From positions 32,095,251 through 32,159,250 of the forward strand of contig NC_034009.1 in the NCBI RefSeq assembly GCF_000346465.2: a stretch of 64,000 nucleotides of DNA, read 5' to 3'. The notes under the pieces were generated by a model that was not told where the DNA came from, made no database searches, and saw only the letters and a list, made by a program, of their open reading frames with translations. Below, piece by piece: positions 48,401-58,858 of the stretch. Numbering within the stretch: position 1 is the stretch's first letter; every line of letters starts with the position of its first letter. The DNA is from Prunus persica (Eukaryota; Streptophyta; Magnoliopsida; Rosales; Rosaceae). Made by a program: the position numbers and the translations under genes.

Positions 48401-51400
48401 CAAAAACTCAGTATTGGGGTGGTATCACCCTACGCTGCTCAAGTAGTTGCAGTTCAGGACAGACTTCGACAGAAGTATGACAAGATTGATGGATTTACAG
48501 TTAAGGTGAAGACGGTTGATGGGTTCCAGGGTGGGGAAGAGGATGTAATTATAATGTCCACTGTCCGATCTAATAGTCATCAATCCCTTGATTTTATATC
48601 AAAACTGCAAAGAGTTAATGTCGCTCTTACAAGGGCTAGGTATGGTTTTATGTAAACTTGTATGTTTTTGCATCATTGTTAATAATTTTGGTGAAAATAA
48701 CTACTCTTCTCTAATTACTTCAGGCATTGTCTTTGGATTCTGGGAAATGAAAGAACACTACTTGATAGTGAATCTGTTTGGAAGTCCTTGGTCCTTGATG
48801 CCAAAAGTCGTCAATGCTTCTTTAATGCTGATGAAGACAAGGATTTGGCCAAGGCCATATTAGAGGTGAAGAAAGAGTTTGAACAATTTGATGATTTGCT
48901 TAATGCTGACAGCGTACTTTTTAGAAGTTCTAGATGGAAGGTAAGCTGTAGGTAGTTATTTATGATTGATTTTCTTCTTCTTTTTTTCCCTTAATTTGCA
49001 AGAACTCCCTATTCTCGACCTTCTCGATGTTTCTTCTGAAATTGGACTTTCTTTTAGATATTCATTTCATTTTTATAATTTTTTTCTTCCCCCAATCCAT
49101 TATCTTTAGGTACTTTTCAGTGATAACTTTCTGAAGTCATTCAAAAAGCTCAAGTCAATCCGTCTGAAGAAGTCTGTATTAAATCTTCTTCTGAGGCTTT
49201 CCAGTGGTTGGAGACCTAAGAAGCGAAATGTAGGGACAATTTGTGGAAGCTCTTCACCAATCTTGAGGCAATATAAAGTTGAAGGTCTATCAATTGTTTG
49301 CACAGCTGACATTGCAAAGGATGTGAAATACATTCAAATATTAAAGATCTGGGACATATTGCCTCTAGAGGATATTCCAAAATTGGTAAATCGCCTAGAG
49401 AGTATTTTGAAAAGGTATACAGATGATTTTATCAATCGGTGCAAGGAGAAATGCCTTGATGGGTATGTTGTTTTGCATTCTCGCCTTTTCTTTTGATCAT
49501 ATTTGAATGTATAATAGTGAGTGCTTCCTTTTTGAATTGAATCATTTAATGATACAAATCCTTCGTCATATTTTTCTTTGTCATTTTTGACCAGTGACTT
49601 GGAAGTTCCGAAGAGCTGGCCACCCTCTTTGGATGTTCCCCGGTTCAAGGATCTTAGCGTCACTGAAAACCAGAGTGATTTAGTTGGTGACGATGATTCT
49701 GATGGTAGAAGTTATGTTGAGAATTCACAGGTCAGCGAGAGTTTGTTGCTCATGAAATTTTATTCCTTGTCAACTGGTGTAGTAAACCACTTGCTGTCTG
49801 ACCGCGAGGGTAGAGAGTTGGATCTTCCATTTGAGGTTACAGACCAGGAAATGGAGATTATTCTTTATCATAGAAGTACGTTTATAGTTGGACGGTCAGG
49901 AACGGGGAAGACCACAGTTTTAACCATGAAATTATTTCAGAATGAACAATGTCACCAATTGGCAGTGCATGGATGCCTTGGTAGTCCAAATAGCATGGTT
50001 GAGCAGAGTTCTTCAGCTACTAGAGGGAGGAACCTACACCAGATTTTTGTGACCGTGAGTCCTAAATTGTGTTTTGCCATCAAGCAACATGTTTTACACT
50101 TAAAAAGGTGCGTGTATTATTCAACAAAAAGATACTGCATTTTATTTTATTTTGTTTGATTGTAGTGTAGTAAATTGTGAATCATGATACACTATTTCTC
50201 TTTTCAGAAGAAATTTTAATTTAGGAATATTGATTTCTGTTGCTGAAGCAAAATTCTTTCTCGTTCCTGACTTAAATTGTTTTCTAAATATCAACATTAC
50301 ATCAGTCACCAAAACAGCATAATTCTAAGTTGCTAACTTTTGTATGTACACAGTTTTGCATGTGGTGGAAGTGATTCAACCGAAAAGAGTTTGATTGATA
50401 TGGCTGATTTTGATGAGGAGGAAGCCCAATTCAAGGATATCAAGGATTCATTTCGTGATATTCCTCCCAACTCTTACCCTCTTGTTATAACATTCCATAA
50501 GTTCTTGATGATGCTAGATGGAACACTGAGTAACTCATACTTTGAAAGATTCCCTGATGCAACAAAACTTACTCTCGGTCAATTGCAAAGTTCAAGATCA
50601 GTTGCGTTGCAGACATTTATAAGGACAAAGGAGGTTAAGTATGACAGATTCAGTTCATCTTATTGGCCCCATTTTAATATCCAGTTAACAAAGAAGCTTG
50701 ATGCTTCAAGAGTCTTTACAGAGATAATATCTCATATTAAAGGTGGTTTGGGATCCATAGAAGCAGGTGATGGTAAACTCAATAGGGAGGATTATGTTCA
50801 ATTGTCAGAGGGCCGGGCTTCCAATTTAAGCAGGCAAAAGAGAGAAGCAATATACGATATATTTCAGGCTTATGAAAGAATGAAGATGGAAAATGGTGAA
50901 TATGATCTGGCTGATTTTGTAATTGATCTTCACCGCCGTCTCAGGCATGAAAAATATGGGGGTGATCAAATGGACTTTGTTTATATTGATGAGGTTCAAG
51001 ATCTTACAATGAGTCAAATTGCTCTGTTTAAACATATGTGCAGCAATGTTGAGGAGGGTTTCGTTTTTTCGGGCGATACTGCTCAAACAATTGCAAGGGG
51101 TATTGATTTTAGGTTCCAAGACATACGACATCTGTTCCACAAGAAGTTTGTATTGGAATCAAGAAGTAATATGCATGACGAAAGAAAAGTAAAGGGACAA
51201 ATTTCAGATATATTTCATTTGACTCAAAATTTCCGTACCCATGCTGGTGTACTGAAGTTATCACAGAGCATTGTTGAACTAATCTATCGCTTTTTTCCCC
51301 ACTCTATTGATGTTTTAAAACCTGAAACCAGTCTTATATACGGGGAAGCTCCAGTTTTGCTTGAATCTGGAGAAAATGAAAATGCAATCATAAAAATATT

Positions 51401-54400
51401 TGGAAATAGTGGAACTGACAGTGGAAATATAGTTGGCTTCGGTGCAGAGCAGGTTATTTTGGTGCGAGATGATGGTGCTAGGAAAGAAGTTTCCATGTTT
51501 GTTGGGAAACATGCTCTTGTCCTGACCATTGTGGAGTGCAAGGGCCTCGAGTTCCAGGTGATTACAATATTTATTTACTTTTTAATTTTTTTTCAATTTT
51601 TGGAGAAGCTATTATCCCAGCATGATCTGGTCTTTTTTCTCCTTTTTCTGTTGCATAATTTTTTGTGGCTGGTTTTCCCAACGGAATCAAATTAGATTCT
51701 GGCTTCACATTAGAAAATTATGGTTTACTGCTGGACTATTTATTGAATTATGATACTTTCAGTCCTTTATATGTTTACTATGTTTAAACTTTTGTTAATT
51801 CATGACAATCATGTCCCATCTATAGGACGTACTCTTGTACAACTTTTTTGGTTCATCACCATTGAAAAATCAATGGAGGGTAATATATGATTACATGAAG
51901 GAACAAGACTTACTTGACTCAACACTACCTAAGCGCTTTCCAAGTTTCAATGGAGCCAAGCACAACATCTTGTGCTCTGAACTAAAGCAACTATATGTAG
52001 CCGTTACTCGTACCAGACAGAGATTGTGGATTTGTGAGAATGCAGAAGATCTCTCCAAACCTATGTTTGACTATTGGAAGAAGAAATGTCTTGTACAGGT
52101 TAGGCAACTGGATGATTCACTTGCACAAGCAATGCAAGTTGCAAGCAATCCAGAGGAGTGGAAATCACGGGGCATTAAGGTTTGCAAAATTTTCGTCTTA
52201 AAGCAATTAAGATATAGCATGAACAACTAAAGCATTTGTTGTAGTATTAGTTAATTTATAGTAGCGACAAACAATTAAAGCATTTGTTGTAGTATTAGTT
52301 AATTTATATTATTCTTATTGTCATCATTACTGTACTCCTTGCATTACAAGCATCAAATTGTTCTTGCAGCTATATCATGAACATAACTACGAAATGGCCA
52401 CAATGTGCTTTGAAAGAGCTGGTGATACATATTGGGAAAGAAGGTCAAAAGCTGCCGGCCTTAAAGCTATGGCTGACCGTATGCGAAATTCAAATCCTGA
52501 AGAGGCCAATTCCATTCTTAGGGAAGCTGCTGAAATATTTGATGCTATAGGCAAGGCAGATTCTGCTGCCAGGTGTTTCTCTGATTTGGGCGAATATGAA
52601 AGAGCAGGTATAACTATTTAACATCTCAATTACTAGATTTTATTTCACCATCTTTTAATATCTTGCATAATGCTATGAAGCCTGTGGAATTTTGGTTGTA
52701 ATAAATTTCTTCTCATTTTTTAACTTGTACTGGTGCAGCTTGGATTTATTTGGATAAATGTGGCGTGTCTGATCTGGAAAGAGCTGCGGAATGTTTTTCT
52801 CTAGCAGGATGCTACAAAGAGGCTGCAGATGTGTATGCCAAGGGAAACTTTTTCTCTGAGTGTCTCACTGTTTGTGTGAAAGGAAAACTGTTTGAAATGG
52901 GTTTGCAATACATCAATTATTGGAAACAGCATGCAACAGAGGACTGTGTTGTGGCTAGACGAGGTGAAGGAATAGATAAAATTGAGCAAGAATTTCTGGA
53001 GAACTGTGCATTTCACTATTATGAGTTGAAAGATGACAGATCCATGATGAAATTTGTTAAAGCTTTTGATTCTATAATATCGATGCGGAACTTTTTGAAG
53101 AAGTTAGGTATCCTTGATGAGCTTCTTTTGTTGGAAGCAGAATTTGGAAACTATCTTGAAGCAGCGGACATCGCAAAGCTAAAAGGCGATATTCTACTCG
53201 AAGCTGATTTTCTTGAAAAGGCAGGCAAGTCCAGAGAGGCGTCATTACGTATTCTATTCTATGTGCTTGCCAACTCTCTTTGGTCATCTGGCAGAAAGGG
53301 CTGGCCCATACAACAGTTTTCACAGAAGGGGGAGATTTTATCAAAAGCCATGTCATTTGCTAAGAATGAAACAGAAAGCTTTTATGAGCTTGTTTGCACT
53401 GAGGTTGACATTCTGTTAAACGAGCAGAGTAACTTGGCTTTGATAAAGAATCATATGGATGTTTGTCAGAGGCATAAGAGTATTAGAGGTGAATTAATAT
53501 CTGCTCGAAAAATATTGGATGCTCATATTTCTTCCAGCGCCAATAAGTATGTGTGGGATGATCTGATCAAGTGCTCGGAAGACAGAATATCTGAAAATCA
53601 GGTATCTATAGATTCACTGATTTACTTCTGGAATTTTTGGAAGGATAAAGTTGCTTTAATTTTTGAATATCTTGGATGCCTTGAAACCCAAGATGTTAAT
53701 GAATACAAAAGCTACGGAGAGTTTTGTTTTGATTACTTAGGAGTGTGGAGATTGTATCATAATCTTAGTCCAGTCTATGTTTTACTCATATCTGGTGCTG
53801 ATTGGGTTCGAGGTGTGGACAAAAGATATTTTAGAAGTCATGGAAAGTTGGTCTCCGTTCATGTTCACCAGCTTGTCTCAGCTGCTCGCAATTTTTGGAG
53901 TTCAGAAATGCTTTCTGTTGGCATGAAAGTTTTGGACAAGCTTGAAATTCTTTACAAGTTTCCAATGAAGAATGCTGATCAAGTGTTCTGCCAAAGCAGG
54001 TGCCTTACCCATATTTGTGAGGTCTCACTATATCTTTTGCAATCAAAATGTTTGAAGCTAAAGTATCAGGATATGTTGAGATTGCAGAGATGTGTAAGGC
54101 TTTCAACTGAGAGTGTTGTTACGCACATATTTCCTATGGATTGGAGGAGTTCATTGAGGGAGAATATGATTTCTCTTAGAAGAACTGATGCTCTAAAGAA
54201 GGCACTGGAACAAGTAATAGTTGAGTATACCAGCTCGAAGAGGGAGCTGTCTTTTGGGCAAATTGGAAGGCTTGTAACAGTTATTCTCGGGTCCGGTAAG
54301 CTGAATAGTGAACTATACGAAAAGCTTGTGGAAAAACTGGACTGCCAACAGCCATGGATGGCGTTCATTGAGAACCTCTGTGGGAATGTTGGCCCTGGAA

Positions 54401-55554
54401 ACACCAGTCTAGAACCGAGAGAGGTTTCTGTAATGTTGAAGTTCTGTGGAGCTTTGGTTGATACTTATAATGCGAACTGGAGGGTTGTTAATGATTACAT
54501 ATCACCTGGTTGCTTTTTGTACCTTGTGGAGCGCCTTCTGTTTTGGGCAACTCGCTTTAAGGGTTGTGCTATCACTACAAGTTCTTGCTTTATTGAGTGG
54601 CTTATGTACCAAGAGGAAGATACCAAAATAAGTTCCATAGTTGCTGATGTGCCATCATCTTTGGATGACATCCTTCATTTTGTGATTTATATGGTTCAGG
54701 GGTGTGTTTTTAATAAGGGGGATATGGTTGAATGGATTAAAAAGACCAATGCAAATTGGAAGAACTATTATTCACAGCTCATGTTGAGATTTGTTACTGT
54801 TTTATGCTTGGTTTATGTGAATTTTGATATGGGTCAAGATATACTCTACCATTTGCTGGGGAAGGAATATATCACCGAGCAGCTGCCATGGGAATTTTCT
54901 GACGCCCTTAAGAGGAGGAGACACAAATCTCTTAGTATAAATGTGAGTGAGCTAGGTGCAGCTTTTCGGAAGATTGGTAATACTTTGGTAGTTGCAGATT
55001 TTGGGTCCAATTGTGCAAGGATCGTATGTCCAGATGCCATATTTTTTGACATGAAGGCCAACCATTCCAAGGATGACATTCTGAGGAAGTTGTTTCCTAA
55101 ACCACCTGTACTACCAGCTTCCCAAGCTAGATCTGTTGAAGCAGGAGGCAATAATTCTGGCAGTCGTGTGCTTCATGCAACCAATTATGAGGGGAAGAGT
55201 TCTAAGATCCTGCCATCGAACTCTGGTGTGGTGGAACCATTACAGACTGATGCTGCATCTGATAAGCCGAGTGATGCTGGGGACGGGGCCAGTCACACTA
55301 CAGTTGAGAAAGATTGCATAACCAATGGGTCAAATCCAAAGTCTCTGCACATTGATGCTGCTTCTGAGCCGGGCGATGCTGGGGACAGTCACACTAAAGA
55401 TGAGGAAAGCTGCATAACCAAAGAGTCAAATCCAAAGTCTAAGCAAGCTGATGTTGCGGCTTCTGGATCCCAATCTGGCAGTAAGGAAACTGGAAACAAG
55501 GGGAAGAAAAAGGGCAAGAACAAGAAGCCCAAGAAGAAAGGAGGCAAAAAGTAA
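45473..55554 (+). CDS. Giant protein with two SF1 helicase motors (Upf1/Sen1-like plus UvrD/TRANK1-like), 2708 aa, twelve exons
   Basis: Exons: 45473-45562, 45648-46202, 46489-47691, 47805-48132, 48384-48639, 48724-48940, 49110-49462, 49595-50107, 50354-51557, 51826-52179, 52370-52607 and 52739-55554; the sum is 8127 nt in one frame. Motor 1 is Upf1/Sen1-like: Walker A GPPGTGKT (271-278), DEAA (578-581), [14 protein letters not shown] (644-649), [13 protein letters not shown] and NVALTRAR. Motor 2 is UvrD/TRANK1-like: GRSGTGKT (1100-1107), DEVQD (1384-1388), [28 protein letters not shown] and AVTRTRQR (from 1632). After it comes a helical, TPR-like region ([40 protein letters not shown]), a long domain unknown to me, and a basic tail ([16 protein letters not shown]). 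Plant relatives are annotated TPR and ankyrin repeat-containing protein 1-like. Both motors keep their catalytic residues, so ATP-driven nucleic-acid unwinding is expected; the substrate is unknown. Confidence 0.9.
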
Positions 55555-55921
55555 CCATCACATGTTAATATATATTATATATATGCTATGTGAATCTTGT
55601 TATGTTGGAACTTGATGGTTCTTTTGATATATATATATGTCAGACAATTATCTTTGATGTGTATTACTTTTTACATTTCATTACATGTTAGTGATTTGCA
55701 GGATGCATCGGCTTAGAGATAAGCTTGGTACAATTTAAGAAGCTGGATTATTAAAACGAAAGATTTTGATTTGAACAACTTGTATAACTAGGACCTTTGT
55801 TTCTGAGAGAGAATTGAACGACATCTCTCAACTGTTATTTTCAACTTTCAACCTAGTCTCAAAAATCAAAACAAGAAAATAACAAAAAAGAGTTTGACAC
55901 AGGCAGAGAGAGCCTCAAAAC
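55555..55921. other. Convergent 3' ends of the double-motor helicase and SLOW GREEN 1 genes
   Basis: AT-rich sequence shared by the two convergent 3' UTRs. No other feature is seen. Confidence 0.5.
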
Positions 55922-56932
55922 TCAATTCTCATCGTTCCCAAATAGCTTGACTCGCGACAATGGCGTCCTCAAGTAGCCATCCACCTCGAACTTCTTCGGC
56001 GAAAGCTGGCGGTACTTCTCAAACTGCTCTCGCGCCTCTGCATTCCTGTCAAGCAAACTGTAAATCATGCCGCGGCAAAAGTAGGGCCTGAAGTCTTTGG
56101 GGTCCTCCTTTGCCAATTCGTTATAGCTATTCAAAGCGTCCTCCACATTCTTCTGAAGGAACTGAATTTGTGCCATTATCAATTTAACGTCGCGAGCCTC
56201 CTTTGCTTTGTTCTCCTCCTCCGCAATCTGCAAGGCGTCCTCCAATCGCTTCATCACCGCCTCGCCCTCGCCGCTGCGGTCCATCAGCAGGGCGTTCTCG
56301 AACAACGCCTCGAAGGACAAAGGATCCGCCGCGAGTATTTCCTCGAACACTTGGCGGGCGTTTTCGTTTTCGCCCATTTCGGAGAGCACCCTAGCCATCA
56401 TGAACTTCCACTCGGTCGCCGAGGGCTGCGCCGAGGCCAAGCGCTGCAGGATCTTTAGCGCTTCACCGTCCTCGCCGTTTTCGAGCTTCTGCTGCAGAAG
56501 CGATTTCAAGGCTTCGATGGCTTCCGAATTGGAGCCTAGGAAGTCGGACAAGGGCGATGAGGATTGATTCTCGTCATCCGAGACCTGGGTTGGGGCTTGT
56601 TCGGTCAATGTAGGCTGAGGTTCGGCTCTGGCGAGCAAAGTTGAGGACTTGGTGAACATGGTGGCAGCGACGCCAATGAGAATTGCAGCTTTGGCATAAT
56701 GTTTGAGATTTTGGAGAATCGGGTTTGAGTTGTGGCCGCCGTTGCTTGGGAGGAGGGTGTTGTGGTTGGTTGAGGAAGCTGTGATTTTGAGGGCAGGGGC
56801 ATGGTGCGAATTGTGGGAATGTGGAGGGGCAAAACGGAGAAGAAAAGGTTGAGTTGGTTTAGAGGGAGTGAGTTTGAAATGAAAGAGAGACGAGGACGAT
56901 GAGGAGGAGGCTAGAGTGGAGGAGGAGTTCAT
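55922..56932 (-). CDS. SG1: Chloroplast TPR protein SLOW GREEN 1, 336 aa
   Basis: Single-exon gene. The N-terminus is a transit peptide (Ser-rich run, then PTQPFLLRFAPPHSHNSHHA). A hydrophobic segment lies at about residues 82-96 (AAILIGVAATMF). From about 130 to 320 there are TPR-type helices (EALKSLLQQKLENGEDGEAL, ENARQVFEEILAADPLSFEA, VEDALNSYNELAKEDPKDF, RNAEAREQFEKYRQLSPKKF). Arabidopsis SG1 is a chloroplast membrane-associated TPR protein needed for early chloroplast development. Two nested GC-rich open frames on the other strand are shadows. The start at 56932 gives the full transit peptide. Confidence 0.9.
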   Translation of the reverse strand: MNSSSTLASSSSSSSLFHFKLTPSKPTQPFLLRFAPPHSHNSHHAPALKITASSTNHNTLLPSNGGHNSNPILQNLKHYAKAAILIGVAATMFTKSSTLLARAEPQPTLTEQAPTQVSDDENQSSSPLSDFLGSNSEAIEALKSLLQQKLENGEDGEALKILQRLASAQPSATEWKFMMARVLSEMGENENARQVFEEILAADPLSFEALFENALLMDRSGEGEAVMKRLEDALQIAEEENKAKEARDVKLIMAQIQFLQKNVEDALNSYNELAKEDPKDFRPYFCRGMIYSLLDRNAEAREQFEKYRQLSPKKFEVDGYLRTPLSRVKLFGNDEN

Positions 56933-57136
56933 GGTTAAGCGGCCGACGAGTTCTTGAGAGTTTGGAGTTTATGGGAAGGTAGGTAGCTGGGGAGGAGTAG
57001 GAGAGTGACTTTTGAGAGAGAGAGAGAGAGATTGAGTTTTACTCCGAGGGAACTCGAAGTAGAACCGTTGGTTTGGTTGTTGTTATGTTTGGACTTCAAA
57101 CCGAATATGATTTACATTTTATTTTATTTTATTTTA
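56933..57136. other. 5' leader and promoter of SLOW GREEN 1
   Basis: It contains a short GA run (about 57017-57031) in the presumed leader. The MITE at 57137 begins within 210 bases of the start codon, so it lies in the promoter. Confidence 0.4.
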
Positions 57137-57661
57137 GGGTTAATCGTTTTATTAGTCTTTGAATTTTGATCTGATTTGCATTTTAGTACCTCAATTTTTA
57201 AAATGGTTCCCGTGGTCCTTTAACTTTAGTTTCGTTTGGGCAAATGATCTTGCCGTCAATTTTGTTAATTTTTTCTGTTAAATGCAGGGGCAAAATGATT
57301 TTTTTATATTAAATTAAAAAATTATATCTTTAAAATAAAAATAAAAAAAATCAAATAAAAAACCAACAAAAATAAAAATAAAAATAAAAATCAAGTTTTG
57401 GGGGAGTAGAAATCAGGAGAGGGGGGAGATAGAGTTTAATTTTAATTTTTTAGTTTTTTTAATTTTTTATTCATATTTTAATCAATTTTGATACAAAAAT
57501 ATCATTTTGCCCCTGCACTTAATAGAAAAGTTAACAAAATTGACAGCAGGATCATTTGTCCAAACGAAACTAAAGTTAAAGGACCACGAGAACCATTTTG
57601 GAAATTAAAGTACTCAAATGCAAATCGGGTCAAAATTCAGAGACTGAAAAAATGATTAACC
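57137..57661. mobile_element. MITE with ~220-bp inverted arms in the SG1 promoter
   Basis: The left arm begins GGGTTAATCGTTTTATTAGTC; the right arm, read on the other strand, begins GGTTAATCATTTTTTCAGTC. The arms pair through TTTGAATTTTGATC..GATTTGCA, AATGGTTCCCGTGGTCCTTT, AAATGATCTTGCCGTCAATT and GCAGGGGCAAAATGAT. Flanks of about nine bases (TTTTATTTT against TTTTATTTG) may be a slightly diverged target duplication, which would point to the Mutator superfamily. There is no coding sequence. Transcription could give a long hairpin RNA. Confidence 0.75.
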
Positions 57662-57694
57662 TTTTATTTGTTATAAAAAAAAAGTTTGAATATG

Positions 57695-57876
57695 ATCCAT
57701 TATCTTATTTTTCTTTTAATTTTAATTTTTTTAATATGAAAAAGTGTGAATTTATCATATTATAATTATTTAATTAATAATTTTAATTTTTTATATTTGC
57801 ATTAATTAATAGTATTTTTTGGTATTTTGAATGTTTCACAATTCTCTGCTTTTTGTTTTATGTATATAGATAAAAA
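57695..57876 (-). mobile_element. Truncated relative of the small Helitron at 38893
   Basis: Shares with 38893-39178 the stretch from TTTTCTTTTAATTTTAATTT through TTTGGTATTTTGAATGTTTC to TATATAGATA, including the 5' terminus (TCTATATA on the minus strand). The hairpin and CTAG end are missing, so it is a 5' fragment. Confidence 0.6.
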
Positions 57877-58858
57877 TAAATGTGGGTGGGTGTGGGTTAA
57901 ATGCTTGGGATGTTTTCCATTTGTTACTTGGCCTATTGAACTTTACTAATTTATCCTTGTCTTGTCGTATTGAATTGTAGTGTTTTGACCTTCTTTTCTT
58001 TGCTTTTTCTTGTTCGAAAGTGTTTTGACCTTCTGGATAATCAAGACTATTTCAAGGGTTCTTTGAAAATTAAATCAAAACGGGCTTTTTTCCTTTATAT
58101 GTATGCAAAACAGTTATTGAAGGAGAATAAATTTTTTGGGTAATTACTGAGAGTGGTGAGGAATTCTGTAGATTTATTTAAAATAAATTATAACTACTTA
58201 TCTACCCTTAATATGTTTGTTTCTCTTCTCATATAATAAGGGTAAAATTGATCAAATAGGGACATAAGAGGTATTTTCTAAAACAGTGGGTTGATGAAGC
58301 ATCTTCTCTTAAATAATAACCCGCCTGTAATGTAGGCTGTAGGCTAGTCAATTACTAAAAGGAAAAAGGAAATTTAACCAGCGTTTTACAAAACAGAACT
58401 GGAACAAGAAGAATTGGGCTTTTTGTACAAAGTTAGTCTGAAGGGCCGGCCCAGATGCCACACGAAACCCAATCATATGGGCCCAGCCCCCAACTTGCAT
58501 AATTCCTTACTTTACCTCACGCTTCTCTTCTCTTGCATTTCTCACTCCCACTAAAACGAATCAAAAGATTACCATTACTCTGGTCGTTGCTAATTTTTTT
58601 CCTTTTCCAGCAGCCAATTGTTGAATGAACAAATTGGCATGCAGATCTGCTCTTCTGTAGATTCCTCATGTTTTGCTAGTGTTTCAACATAATTAAAAAA
58701 AAGAAAGATTATCTTTGAGTTACAATGCTACTTTTTTCTTAAAAAATTCCGACTCTCAGACCAATATACATATTTACAACAAAATATAGAACAAACATTA
58801 CATGGCTGTGAACTGAATATACTTCATGGTGGGCAGTGAAGAATTGATAGAGGCCATA
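57877..58858. other. Intergenic region 3' of the At2g02148-like gene
   Basis: No recognisable gene, RNA or transposon end. The 3' UTR of the next gene (minus strand) is presumably at about 58740-58858. Confidence 0.4.

Noticed and set aside
56168..56567. Plus-strand GC-rich frames over SLOW GREEN 1
   Set aside because: They are antisense shadows of a GC-rich coding exon; no family resemblance.
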